Assembly (NCBI RefSeq): GCF_023635005.1
Contig: NZ_JAMLJM010000005.1
Span: 62,001 to 126,000 of the forward strand
Source: Flavobacterium luminosum
GTDB lineage: Bacteria > Bacteroidota > Bacteroidia > Flavobacteriales > Flavobacteriaceae
Reading direction: 5' to 3'
Length of the DNA: 64,000 nucleotides
A model generated the notes under the pieces. That model saw only the letters and a program-made list of their open reading frames with translations, was not told the DNA's origin and did not search any database. Positions 24,968 through 33,644 of the stretch are shown in pieces; positions within the stretch are counted from its first letter, which is position 1, and every line of letters starts with the position of its first letter. The translations under genes were made by a program, and so were the position numbers.

Positions 24968-27900
24968 ATGTCTAAAAAACGTATTTTTTATTTGGTTTTT
25001 ATCGTTTGTTTTTTCTCGCTAAAGAGTTGGGCACAAGGAACTCCGTACCAATTCAAAAAAATCCTTGCCACTCGTGATACCATTCAAATTGATAGCGTAA
25101 GTATTAATCAGAGTTTTTTTAAATTACTAAATTCCCAAGGTGAAGCAATCGATACCAGTTATTATAAGGTCGATTTTCAAAAGAGTATTTTAGTTTTTAC
25201 AAAAGGATTCAAACCACAAGATTCGCTAACGGTAAGATATCTGAAATTCCCCGATTTTATAACACGAGAATATACTATTTATGACAAAAGCCGGGTTGTG
25301 AGTAATGATAACGGCTTGACAAAATTGTATAGAATCTCCAATCAGTCTACTAAGAAATTTATTCCTTTTGATGGTTTAAATACTTCTGGGAGTATTTCAC
25401 GCGGCATTACGGTAGGAAACAATCAAAATGCTTCGGTCAATTCTAATTTAGATTTGCAAATTACCGGTAAATTATCCGATAAGGTTTCGCTCAGAGCTTC
25501 AATTCAAGATAGTAATATTCCTCTACAAGAAGGCGGTTATTCACAACGATTGGATGAGTTTGATCAGATTTTCATCGAATTGTTTTCAGACCAATGGAAT
25601 ATTCGAGCAGGGGACTTATTTCTTGAAAATCGAAAATCAAAGTTTCTGAATTTTTCTAAAAAAGTACAAGGAATAGCTTCCCACAACACGTTTGGTTTCC
25701 CAGAAAAGAAGACCGAAGTGTATGCCTCTGCTGCTTTAGTCCGCGGGCAATATGCTAAAAGTACTTTTGTGGGTCAGGAGGGAAATCAGGGGCCTTATAA
25801 ATTAAAAGGACCCAACGGAGAGTTGTATATCTTGGTGATTTCTGGGTCGGAACGGGTTTATGTGAATGGAATTTTACTTCAAAGAGGAGAAAATAACGAC
25901 TACACGATCGATTATAATGCCGGAGAAGTGGTGTTTACGTCTTTGTATCCAATAACTTCCGAAATGCGAATCACAGTGGAATACCAATATTCGGATCGGA
26001 ATTATACTCGTTTTGTGACCTATGCGGGTGTTAATCATGAACAGGAAAAATGGAGTTTGGCAGGTTATGTGTATTCCGAAAACGACGTTAAAAACCAACC
26101 TGTTCAGCAAGATTTATCAACGGAACAAGCGATGATTTTAGCCAATGCCGGCGATGATATTACCTTAATGAGTGCGCCCTCTGCTGCAGAAGAACCTTAT
26201 TCGGAAAATAAGATTTTGTACAAAAAAACGAATAATAATGGAGTTGAGATTTACGAGTATTCAACAGATTCCAATGAGGTATTGTACAACGTAAAATTTA
26301 GTTTGGTAGGAAATCAACAAGGGAATTACGTATTAAAAAATACCATAACTAACGGCCGTGTTTTTGAATATGTTGCGCCAATTAACGGTGTTCCGCAAGG
26401 TAATTATGAGCCTGTGATTCGGTTAGTGGCTCCAACCAAGATTCAAATAGCGACTATTCTCGGCAAATACAATCCTAGCGAAAAAACCAATTGGGATTTT
26501 GAAGTAGCCGTTAGTAATAATGATAAAAACTTGTTCTCGGAGTTAGATGACTTCAATAATAAAGGATTGGCGGGAAAAATCAACTTCAAACAACGATTAT
26601 GGACTAAAAAGTGGACAACAGATCTCTTTGGGAATTATCAATTCATCCAGAAAAAATTCAAACCCATTGAGCGATTGTTTACTGTGGAGTTTGATCGGGA
26701 TTGGAATTTACAAAATCCTTCGGGCAATCAAAATTTGGCTACAGTGGGATTACTTTTTTCCTTGGGGAATCGGTCTCTTTGGAAATATCAGTTTGAAAAG
26801 TTAGATTTCTCAGAAACTTTTTCAGGTAGCAGAAATATTTTAAATGGATTTTACCAATCTAAAAATTGGTTTCTTTCGAATGAAGGAAGTATTATGAATG
26901 CCGAATCCAATCAATCTTCTTCTCGATTCTTACGAAATCAAATTCTTACCAAATGGCATTTTAAAAAGAATTGGATAGGAGGAAGTGTAAGGGCAGAAGA
27001 CAATAGAGAGAAGAACAAAATTACTAATCAGTTATCTAGTTTGAGTCAAAAGTTTACCGAGTTGGGCGCTTTTGTAGGAAGAGGCGATTCAACGAAGGTA
27101 TATGCAGAAATTGGTTATTTACACAGAGTGAACGATAGTTTGCAGTCCGGCAGGCTACAAAGAGTAAACACGTCTAAGTCTTACTACATCAAATCGAAAC
27201 TGATTCAAACTGACCAAAGAGATCTCTCCTTATTTGTGACCTATCGTAATTTGAAGTTTAAAAATGGTCGCGAAGAAGAACCTTCACTCAATTCTAGAAT
27301 ATTGTATAATGATCGTTTTTTTAATCAATTTATTCAGATTTCCACGGCATACGAAACCACCTCAGGAACAATTCCACAACAAGAATTTACCTTTTTAGAG
27401 GTCGAAGCCGGACGAGGAATTTATGCTTGGAATGATTATAATAATAACGGAATTCAGGAAATTCAAGAGTTCGAAGTTGCTTTGTTCCCTGATCAAGCAA
27501 AGTATGTCAAAATCTTTTTACCTAATCAGATTTTTGTTAAAACCCATCAAAATAAATTTTCTCAATCCGTGTTGCTTAATCCTATTCAATGGCAGAATAA
27601 AAAAGGAGTTAAAAAATTCTTGTCTCGTTTTTACAATCAAACATCGTATGTTATTGAGCGCAAGATCAGGCGACAAGGAAATCAATTCGATTTGAATCCT
27701 TTTTCTAAAGAAAACGAAGGCTTTTTGGGTTTTAATTCGAATTTTAGAAACAGTTTGTTCTTCAATAGAGGAAAACAACATCATTCTGTAACTTATACTT
27801 TCATTGCCAATAAATTAAATAGTTTTCAGTCTTCAGGAATACAAAAGTCTGAAAACAGTTCGCATCAAGTACAATACTTGCATTTGCTCAAGAAGTCATG

Positions 27901-28375
27901 GTTATTTTCTGTTTCAGGAAAATCTTTTGAGACTGGAAATAATTCCGAAAATTATGTTACTAGAAATTTTAAGATCAAAGGAAGTCAGTTCGAGCCTAAA
28001 ATATCGTATTTGTTTAATAAAAACGCTAGTTTAGATGTGTTTTACGAGTATAAGAACAAAACCAATCAACTAAACAATTTCGAAACCTTAAAGCAAAACA
28101 GATTTGGGACATCTTTTAACCTCGCATTAGAAAAAAAGCTGACGGTTAATGGTGAAATTTCAATGGTAAATAATCTTTTTTCAGGCAATGAATTTTCACC
28201 CGTAGGATTTCAAATGTTGGAAGGGTTGCAATCAGGAAAAAATACGACTTGGAGATTGCTCTTGCAGAAGAATTTAACACAGTTTCTGGATATTAATATC
28301 AATTACCAAGGACGAAAAAGCGAAACTATTACAGCAATTCACACTGGAAACATTCAGTTGCGTGCTTATTTTTAA
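24968..28375 (+). CDS. Large outer-membrane/cell-surface protein, family not recognised
   Basis: 1135 residues from the ATG at 24968, which gives the signal peptide MSKKRIFYLVFIVCFFSL ending SWAQ. The N-terminal third contains NTSGSISRGITVGNNQNASVNSNLDLQ, SLRASIQDSNIPLQEGGYSQRLDEFDQIFIEL and SGSERVYVNGILLQRGENNDYTIDYNAGEVVFT. The remainder is made of alternating aromatic/polar strands ending in IQLRAYF, as in an outer-membrane beta-barrel. Residues 823-836 read DYNNNGIQEIQEFE, an EF-hand-like calcium-loop pattern. It has no TonB box or plug domain that I can see. The function is unknown. Confidence 0.75.
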   Translation: MSKKRIFYLVFIVCFFSLKSWAQGTPYQFKKILATRDTIQIDSVSINQSFFKLLNSQGEAIDTSYYKVDFQKSILVFTKGFKPQDSLTVRYLKFPDFITREYTIYDKSRVVSNDNGLTKLYRISNQSTKKFIPFDGLNTSGSISRGITVGNNQNASVNSNLDLQITGKLSDKVSLRASIQDSNIPLQEGGYSQRLDEFDQIFIELFSDQWNIRAGDLFLENRKSKFLNFSKKVQGIASHNTFGFPEKKTEVYASAALVRGQYAKSTFVGQEGNQGPYKLKGPNGELYILVISGSERVYVNGILLQRGENNDYTIDYNAGEVVFTSLYPITSEMRITVEYQYSDRNYTRFVTYAGVNHEQEKWSLAGYVYSENDVKNQPVQQDLSTEQAMILANAGDDITLMSAPSAAEEPYSENKILYKKTNNNGVEIYEYSTDSNEVLYNVKFSLVGNQQGNYVLKNTITNGRVFEYVAPINGVPQGNYEPVIRLVAPTKIQIATILGKYNPSEKTNWDFEVAVSNNDKNLFSELDDFNNKGLAGKINFKQRLWTKKWTTDLFGNYQFIQKKFKPIERLFTVEFDRDWNLQNPSGNQNLATVGLLFSLGNRSLWKYQFEKLDFSETFSGSRNILNGFYQSKNWFLSNEGSIMNAESNQSSSRFLRNQILTKWHFKKNWIGGSVRAEDNREKNKITNQLSSLSQKFTELGAFVGRGDSTKVYAEIGYLHRVNDSLQSGRLQRVNTSKSYYIKSKLIQTDQRDLSLFVTYRNLKFKNGREEEPSLNSRILYNDRFFNQFIQISTAYETTSGTIPQQEFTFLEVEAGRGIYAWNDYNNNGIQEIQEFEVALFPDQAKYVKIFLPNQIFVKTHQNKFSQSVLLNPIQWQNKKGVKKFLSRFYNQTSYVIERKIRRQGNQFDLNPFSKENEGFLGFNSNFRNSLFFNRGKQHHSVTYTFIANKLNSFQSSGIQKSENSSHQVQYLHLLKKSWLFSVSGKSFETGNNSENYVTRNFKIKGSQFEPKISYLFNKNASLDVFYEYKNKTNQLNNFETLKQNRFGTSFNLALEKKLTVNGEISMVNNLFSGNEFSPVGFQMLEGLQSGKNTTWRLLLQKNLTQFLDININYQGRKSETITAIHTGNIQLRAYF

Positions 28376-28438
28376 CACAAAATATGTTTTTTGCCTAAAA
28401 ATCAGTAACTTTAGACTACAATCTTAATAAACAAGAAA

Positions 28439-28954
28439 ATGAAAAAGTTATTAGTATTATGTGGAGTATTACTTTTGTCAACTACTCTTTTTGCACAAGA
28501 AACAGAAACGGAGACTAAATCAAAAAAGGTAAAGGAGAAAACAGAAAAAACCAAAGAGGCAACCAAAGAAAAAAAAGAGGCAACCAAAGAAAAAGCAGAA
28601 GCTACCAAAGAGAAAGCAAAAAAGGACAAAGCTAAAAAAGAAGCCGAAGTAAAAGAGAAAGCAAACAAAGCTTCAGAAACTGGTAAAGCAAAATCGACTG
28701 CAGGAAAAACAAAAGCTGCAGCAAACAAAGCAGATGCTAAGGTAAAAGAGGAGGCCGAAGAAGCCAAAACGAGAGCAAAAAAATCAGCGGTTAAAAAAGA
28801 ACGAGAAACAAGAGAGAAAGCAGATCCTAATACCAAGGACAAAGTCGTTGGAAAATACAACGATAAAAAAGTATTTGAAGGTCCAAGAGGTGGTAAGTAT
28901 TACATTAACAAGAATGGCAATAAAACGTACATTGATGATGATCAAGTAAAATAA
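28439..28954 (+). CDS. Secreted lysine/glutamate-rich protein with C-terminal PBCV basic adaptor-like motif
   Basis: 171 residues. A signal peptide (MKKLLVLCGVLLLSTTLFAQ) is followed by about 110 residues of nearly pure K, E, A and T, with tandem KEATKEK-type repeats (about residues 39-65), likely a charged helix or disordered linker. The last 37 residues (DKVVGKYNDKKVFEG, then PRGGKYYINKNGNKTYI) match the pattern G-PRGGKYYI-x-GNK-x-YI of the PBCV-specific basic adaptor domain, first noted in chlorella viruses and some bacterial surface or toxin proteins. The role is unknown; binding to a charged polymer is an inference. Confidence 0.75.
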   Translation: MKKLLVLCGVLLLSTTLFAQETETETKSKKVKEKTEKTKEATKEKKEATKEKAEATKEKAKKDKAKKEAEVKEKANKASETGKAKSTAGKTKAAANKADAKVKEEAEEAKTRAKKSAVKKERETREKADPNTKDKVVGKYNDKKVFEGPRGGKYYINKNGNKTYIDDDQVK

Positions 28955-28977
28955 TCAAGCTTTTTTTTAGACAAAAT

Positions 28978-29003
28978 GCCCGAATAATACTCGGGTGTTT
29001 TTT
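28978..29003 (+). terminator. Terminator after the lysine-rich protein gene
   Basis: GCCCGA (28978-28983) pairs with TCGGGT (28991-28996), including one G-T pair, around a 7-base loop and is followed by GTTTTTT. Confidence 0.75.
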
Positions 29004-29085
29004 GTTTAAAAGTAGTGGAACCATCAAAAAAAGTGACGAGGCAGTACGTTAGGCAAAATATTATGAATAAAAATAGTTTAAAAAG

Positions 29086-29748
29086 ATGTTGAAAATTGGT
29101 CATCGCGGAGCAAAAGGACATGTGGCAGAAAATACCATTGAGTCATTTCTGAAAGCGTTTGAACTCGGTGCCGACGGAATTGAACTCGACATACATCTCT
29201 CTGCTGATCAAGAAGCGATAGTCATTCACGATGAAACAGTAGACAGAACCATAAAAAATGCTGCTGGTTTTGTGAGAGAGTTTTCTGTTGCAGAATGCCA
29301 GAAGTTAGGAATACCAACTCTGGTTGAGGTTTTTCATATCTTACCTGAACATGCTTTTTTAAACATAGAAATTAAAACCCCGGAAGCGACTCAAATCGTC
29401 GTAGAAGAAATTGAAAAATTTGTCCGGTTACAAGAAATAAAAATTCAAAATATTGTTGTTTCTAGTTTCGATTGGGAAACCCTTAAAAGAATCAAATCCA
29501 TAAATCCCGAGATACGATTAGGCGTTTTAACTGAATCAAATTTAGAAGCAGCTTTTGTTTTTGCCCAAGAATTAAATGCTTTCAGTATTAATCCTTATTT
29601 TAAGTTGCTTACCAAAGATTTTGTTCAAAAAGCGCAACAAAAGGGATTCCAAATTCACACGTGGACAGTAAATTCGCTAGAAGATATTACCTTTGTCAAG
29701 AATTTAGGCATAGATGCTATAATTTCTGATTTCCCTGATAGATTATGA
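29086..29748 (+). CDS. Glycerophosphodiester phosphodiesterase
   Basis: 220 residues, a single GDPD TIM barrel with no signal peptide, so it is cytoplasmic like UgpQ. It cleaves glycerophosphodiesters to glycerol-3-phosphate and an alcohol. Catalytic and metal motifs are visible: IGHRGAKGHVAENTIESF with the general-base histidine, GIELDIHLSADQEAIVIHDETVDRT with the metal acids and second histidine, LNIEIK, and the C-terminal HTWTVNSLEDITFVKNLGIDAIISDFP. The downstream BaiN-type gene overlaps its stop (ATGA), so the pair is coupled. Confidence 0.94.
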   Translation: MLKIGHRGAKGHVAENTIESFLKAFELGADGIELDIHLSADQEAIVIHDETVDRTIKNAAGFVREFSVAECQKLGIPTLVEVFHILPEHAFLNIEIKTPEATQIVVEEIEKFVRLQEIKIQNIVVSSFDWETLKRIKSINPEIRLGVLTESNLEAAFVFAQELNAFSINPYFKLLTKDFVQKAQQKGFQIHTWTVNSLEDITFVKNLGIDAIISDFPDRL

Positions 29749-30965
29749 TTTCAAATTACGATGTAGTGATTGTGGGTGGTGGCGCCGCTGGATTTTTTAC
29801 CGCTATTAATATTGCTGAACAAGCACCAAAAATGAAGATAGCTATCCTCGAAAGAGGAAAAGAGGTGCTTTCTAAAGTTCGAATCTCTGGTGGTGGTCGT
29901 TGTAATGTAACTCATGCTTGTTTTGTGCCTAACGATTTGGTTAAGTTTTACCCAAGAGGAGAAAAAGAACTCAAAGGACCGTTTCATCAGTTTTGCTCTG
30001 GCGATACAATTGAATGGTTTGAAAAACATGGTGTAACACTAAAAATTGAAGAAGACGGTCGTATGTTCCCCATAACCGATTCTTCACAAACTATTATCGA
30101 TTGTTTCCTCAATGCTACTCAAAAATTAGGAATAGCTGTTTTAACAGGACAAAGCGTTCAATCGGTTTTTAAAGGCGAAAATTATTGGAAAGTAGAAACC
30201 AATCAACAGTCATTCAAATGTGAAAAATTGGTCATGACCACGGGGAGTAATCCTAAAATTTGGGAAATGCTTCAGGAATTCGGTCATACCATTATTGCGC
30301 CAGTACCTTCTTTATTTACTTTCAATATTAAAGACAATCGAATCAATGATTTAATGGGAGTTTCGGCAGTGGCTTCAGTAAAAGTGAAAGATACGAAACT
30401 GAAAGCTTCTGGCCCTTTGTTAATTACACATTGGGGAATGAGTGGCCCCGGAATCTTGAGACTTTCCGCTTGGGGAGCCAGAGAATTGGCAACCAAAAAT
30501 TATCAGTTTACGTTACAAGTTAATTGGCTCAATGATTTAGATTTTGATACCGTTTTGGAAGATCTAAAAACAATCAAAGAGGAGAATAGTAGAAAAATTG
30601 TTTCTAAATTTTGCCCTTTTGATTTCCCGAAACGATTGTGGGAAAGTTTATTGTTGGCTTCTGGAATCAGTTTAGAGACTAAGTGGGCCGATGTTTCTAA
30701 AAAACAACTCACAGAATTGGTACAGCAACTTACCAAAGGTCAGTTTCAGGTAAATGGTAAAAGCACCTTTAAAGAAGAGTTTGTTACGGCGGGAGGTATC
30801 GATTTAAAAGAAATCAATTTTAAAACCATGGAAAGTAAACAGCACCAAAATCTGTATTTCGCTGGAGAAATTTTAAATATTGATGCCATTACCGGAGGTT
30901 TTAATTTTCAAAATGCTTGGACAGGAGGGTTCATCATAGCCCAACACATTACCTCTGAAAGTTAA
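29745..30965 (+). CDS. BaiN/HI0933-family NAD(P)/FAD-dependent oxidoreductase
   Basis: 406 residues. It starts with the dinucleotide-binding motif DVVIVGGGAAGFFTAINIAE and then has SKVRISGGGRCNVTHA, the signature of the HI0933/YhiN/BaiN flavoprotein family. The C-terminal FAD contact region reads VTAGGIDLKEINFKTMESK and GEILNIDAITGGFNFQNAWTGGF. Family members are predicted soluble flavin oxidoreductases; BaiN has been linked to bile-acid chemistry in gut clostridia, which need not apply here. The gene overlaps the GDPD stop by 4 bases. The substrate is unknown. Confidence 0.92.
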   Translation: MISNYDVVIVGGGAAGFFTAINIAEQAPKMKIAILERGKEVLSKVRISGGGRCNVTHACFVPNDLVKFYPRGEKELKGPFHQFCSGDTIEWFEKHGVTLKIEEDGRMFPITDSSQTIIDCFLNATQKLGIAVLTGQSVQSVFKGENYWKVETNQQSFKCEKLVMTTGSNPKIWEMLQEFGHTIIAPVPSLFTFNIKDNRINDLMGVSAVASVKVKDTKLKASGPLLITHWGMSGPGILRLSAWGARELATKNYQFTLQVNWLNDLDFDTVLEDLKTIKEENSRKIVSKFCPFDFPKRLWESLLLASGISLETKWADVSKKQLTELVQQLTKGQFQVNGKSTFKEEFVTAGGIDLKEINFKTMESKQHQNLYFAGEILNIDAITGGFNFQNAWTGGFIIAQHITSES

Positions 30966-30971
30966 TTGTTT

Positions 30972-31454
30972 TTAACGGTTCAAATACCAAATGCTACCGT
31001 TTAAAATTGTGGCAAAACTGACCCAAGCCAAATAAGGAATGAGTAATTTGCTCGCAAGGCCATCTATTTTACGGAACGATTTGATAGCTTCGTAGATTAC
31101 TAACCAAAGCAAAATAATTTCGATAAAGGCCAATAGCGGATTTTTTAAGCCAAAAAACAATAGAGACCAAAGGGCATTAAGCAGTAATTGAAAAACAAAA
31201 ACTTGAAGGGCATTTTTCACTTCGGCATTATTTTTCTGGTATTTCGACCAGACTATTCCCAAAGCAATTCCCATCAGGATGTACAAGGAAGACCAAACTG
31301 GAGCAAACAACCAGTTCGGAGGGTTGAAAAATGGTTTTTCTAAAGTAGAATACCAATTCGTAATCGCGGAACGCGTAATAAAACTAGATAAATATCCTAC
31401 CGAAAGACAGGCTACTACGGCTATGACCGTTTTGGTCCAATTAATATTTTTCAA
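30972..31454 (-). CDS. tspO: TspO/MBR-family membrane protein
   Basis: 160 residues with five hydrophobic helices, the normal TspO size. Family features are YSTLEKPFFNPPNWLFAPVWSSLYILMGIALG (first loop and helix 2), LNALWSLLFFGLKNPLLAF, and the last helix LIPYLAWVSFATILNGSIWYLN, the usual ligand-binding segment. TspO proteins bind porphyrins and related molecules and modulate stress responses. The only in-frame start that gives the family N-terminus is TTG at 31454, so the start is non-ATG. It converges on the BaiN-type gene with 6 bases between stops. Confidence 0.9.
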   Translation of the reverse strand: MKNINWTKTVIAVVACLSVGYLSSFITRSAITNWYSTLEKPFFNPPNWLFAPVWSSLYILMGIALGIVWSKYQKNNAEVKNALQVFVFQLLLNALWSLLFFGLKNPLLAFIEIILLWLVIYEAIKSFRKIDGLASKLLIPYLAWVSFATILNGSIWYLNR

Positions 31455-31513
31455 ATTTTAAATTTCTTTAATTTGTTTAAGTGTAAATTTAAAACTTTCC
31501 ACAACAAAAAAAG

Positions 31514-31521
31514 TATCTTTG
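31514..31521 (+). promoter_or_regulatory. -7 box before the mevalonate genes
   Basis: TATCTTTG matches TAnnTTTG and lies 16 bases before the ATG of the decarboxylase gene at 31538. No good -33 element at 19 bases is visible. Confidence 0.5.
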
Positions 31522-31537
31522 TCCAAATTTTAATTCT

Positions 31538-32620
31538 ATGATTTCTGAAAAGGATTTTATTGCTTCTGATTATTCCAATGTGGTTGAAAAGGGAAGTTTT
31601 CAATGGAGTGCGCCCAGTAATATTGCTTTAGTAAAATATTGGGGTAAAAAAGAAAACCAAATTCCTGCGAATCCTTCTGTTAGTTTTACGTTGAATCATT
31701 GTAAAACCATTACACAATTAGGATTTGATAAAAAACAAAATGATGGCGTTTTTTCCTTCGATTTGTTGTTTGAAGGTCAACCCAAAGAAGATTTTAAACC
31801 TAAGATTCAGAAATTTTTCGAACGAATTTTTGAATATTGCCCGTATTTGAAAGATTTTCATTTTACGATAGATACCAGAAATACTTTTCCACACAGTTCC
31901 GGGATTGCTTCTTCCGCTTCTGGAATGGCTGCTTTAGCCATGAATATCATGAGTTTGGAAAAAGCCTTGAATCCAACAATGACCGATGAATATTTCCATC
32001 AAAAAGCATCTTTTTTAGCCAGATTGGGCTCGGGAAGTGCTTGCCGAAGTATAAAGGGACAAGTGGTGGTTTGGGGAAATCATGCAGAAATTAACGGAAG
32101 TTCCAATTTATTTGGTGTCGAATTCCCTTCGGTTCTTCATGAGAATTTTAAAAACTATCAAGATACCGTTTTGTTAGTTGATAAGGGAGAGAAACAAGTT
32201 TCGAGTACGGTAGGGCATGACTTGATGCACAATCATCCCTTTGCGGAAAGACGATTTGAGCAGGCGCATACGAACCTTTCTAAAATAAAATCAGTTTTAG
32301 CATCTGGTGATCTTGAAGCATTTATTAAGATTGTAGAAAGTGAAGCTTTGACCTTACATGCTATGATGATGACTTCGATGCCGTATTTTATCTTGATGAA
32401 ACCTAATACGCTAGAGATTATTAATAAAATATGGAACTTTAGAAACGAAACGCAAATTCCGGTTTGTTTTACCCTAGATGCTGGGGCTAATGTGCATGTT
32501 TTGTATCCTGAAAATAGCAAGGAAATAATTTTACAATTTATTAAGAACGAATTAGTTGGCTATTGTCAAAATGGTCAGTACATTTGTGATCAAATTGGTG
32601 TTGGCGCACAAGCTATTTAA
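31538..32620 (+). CDS. mvaD: Diphosphomevalonate decarboxylase
   Basis: 360 residues, a GHMP-superfamily enzyme that converts mevalonate diphosphate to isopentenyl diphosphate with ATP. The N-terminal site SAPSNIALVKYWGK, the phosphate-binding loop HSSGIASSASGMAALA, GSGSACRSIKG and the C-terminal CFTLDAGANVHVLYP with the catalytic aspartate are all present and match bona fide decarboxylases. It is the first gene of a plus-strand group with mevalonate kinase and a UbiA prenyltransferase. HMG-CoA reductase lies about 10 kb downstream on the other strand. Confidence 0.93.
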   Translation: MISEKDFIASDYSNVVEKGSFQWSAPSNIALVKYWGKKENQIPANPSVSFTLNHCKTITQLGFDKKQNDGVFSFDLLFEGQPKEDFKPKIQKFFERIFEYCPYLKDFHFTIDTRNTFPHSSGIASSASGMAALAMNIMSLEKALNPTMTDEYFHQKASFLARLGSGSACRSIKGQVVVWGNHAEINGSSNLFGVEFPSVLHENFKNYQDTVLLVDKGEKQVSSTVGHDLMHNHPFAERRFEQAHTNLSKIKSVLASGDLEAFIKIVESEALTLHAMMMTSMPYFILMKPNTLEIINKIWNFRNETQIPVCFTLDAGANVHVLYPENSKEIILQFIKNELVGYCQNGQYICDQIGVGAQAI

Positions 32621-32659
32621 TTTGTATATTTATAAAATTAATTAATCGACTATTATCGT

Positions 32660-33598
32660 ATGAAAGGACCTCTATTCTACTCAAAAATCCTACTTTTCGG
32701 AGAGTATGGAATCATTAAGGATTCTAAAGGTTTAGCTATTCCTTATAGTTTTTACAATGGCGCTCTGAAAATTGAAGAAAACCCTTCAGCAGATGCTATT
32801 AAATCTAACGATAGTTTGAAACGATTTGCAGCATATTTAGAAACATTGCAATCAGAACAACCGGAGTTGGTTACTTTCAATATAGAAGCGTTAAAAGCCG
32901 ATGTAAATAGAGGAATGTATTTCGATTCTAGTATTCCTCAAGGTTACGGAGTAGGAAGTAGTGGTGCCTTGGTAGCGGCAATATATGATAAGTATGCAGA
33001 TAATAAAATTACGGTTTTAGAAAATCTTACTCGCGAAAAACTATTGCAATTGAAAGCGATTTTTTCTCAAATGGAATCTTTCTTTCATGGTAAAAGTTCT
33101 GGTTTAGATCCGCTAAATAGTTATTTGAGTATTCCAATTTTAATCAATTCTAAAAATAATATTGAAGCTACGGGAATTCCGACACAAAGTACCAATGGTA
33201 AAGGAGCGGTATTTTTGTTAGATTCAGGTATCGTAGGCGAAACAGCTCCTATGGTGAATATTTTTATGGAAAACCTGAAAGAAGCAGGATTCCGTAAAAT
33301 GTTGAAATCACAATTTATCAAATACACCGATGCTTGTATAGAAAATTTCCTTCATGGAGACGTGAAATCATTATTCTCGAATACGAAGAAATTGTCAAAA
33401 GTGGTTTTAAATAACTTTAAACCCATGATTCCAGAACAGTTTCATCAGGTTTGGCAAAACGGAATTGATACCAACGACTACTACCTAAAATTATGCGGCT
33501 CTGGTGGTGGAGGTTATATATTAGGTTTTACAGAGGATTTTGAAAAAGCTAAAAAATCGTTAAAAGACTATAAACTGGAGGTAGTATATCAGTTTTAA
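32660..33598 (+). CDS. Mevalonate kinase (GHMP family)
   Basis: 312 residues. It starts FYSKILLFGEYGIIKDSKGLAIPY, the typical mevalonate-kinase opening, with the GHMP phosphate loop PQGYGVGSSGALVAAIYDKY, the FHGKSSGLDPLNSYLSIP stretch carrying the catalytic aspartate, and the C-terminal CGSGGGGYILGF. Mevalonate kinase makes 5-phosphomevalonate from mevalonate. Phosphomevalonate kinase has a similar fold, so the exact step is assigned by resemblance and context, since the decarboxylase is directly upstream (39 bases). Confidence 0.85.
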   Translation: MKGPLFYSKILLFGEYGIIKDSKGLAIPYSFYNGALKIEENPSADAIKSNDSLKRFAAYLETLQSEQPELVTFNIEALKADVNRGMYFDSSIPQGYGVGSSGALVAAIYDKYADNKITVLENLTREKLLQLKAIFSQMESFFHGKSSGLDPLNSYLSIPILINSKNNIEATGIPTQSTNGKGAVFLLDSGIVGETAPMVNIFMENLKEAGFRKMLKSQFIKYTDACIENFLHGDVKSLFSNTKKLSKVVLNNFKPMIPEQFHQVWQNGIDTNDYYLKLCGSGGGGYILGFTEDFEKAKKSLKDYKLEVVYQF

Positions 33599-33644
33599 TG
33601 TTTTATTTTGAGAAAGTTTAACCGCTTTCAAACTTTAAATAGCC

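Noticed and set aside
28411..28860. Minus-strand frame of 149 residues rich in Ser, Ala and Phe
   Set aside because: It is the antisense of the lysine-rich secreted protein and reflects its codon pattern.
31454..31537. ATG start for tspO
   Set aside because: No in-frame ATG gives the family N-terminus; the frame opens with TTG at 31454.
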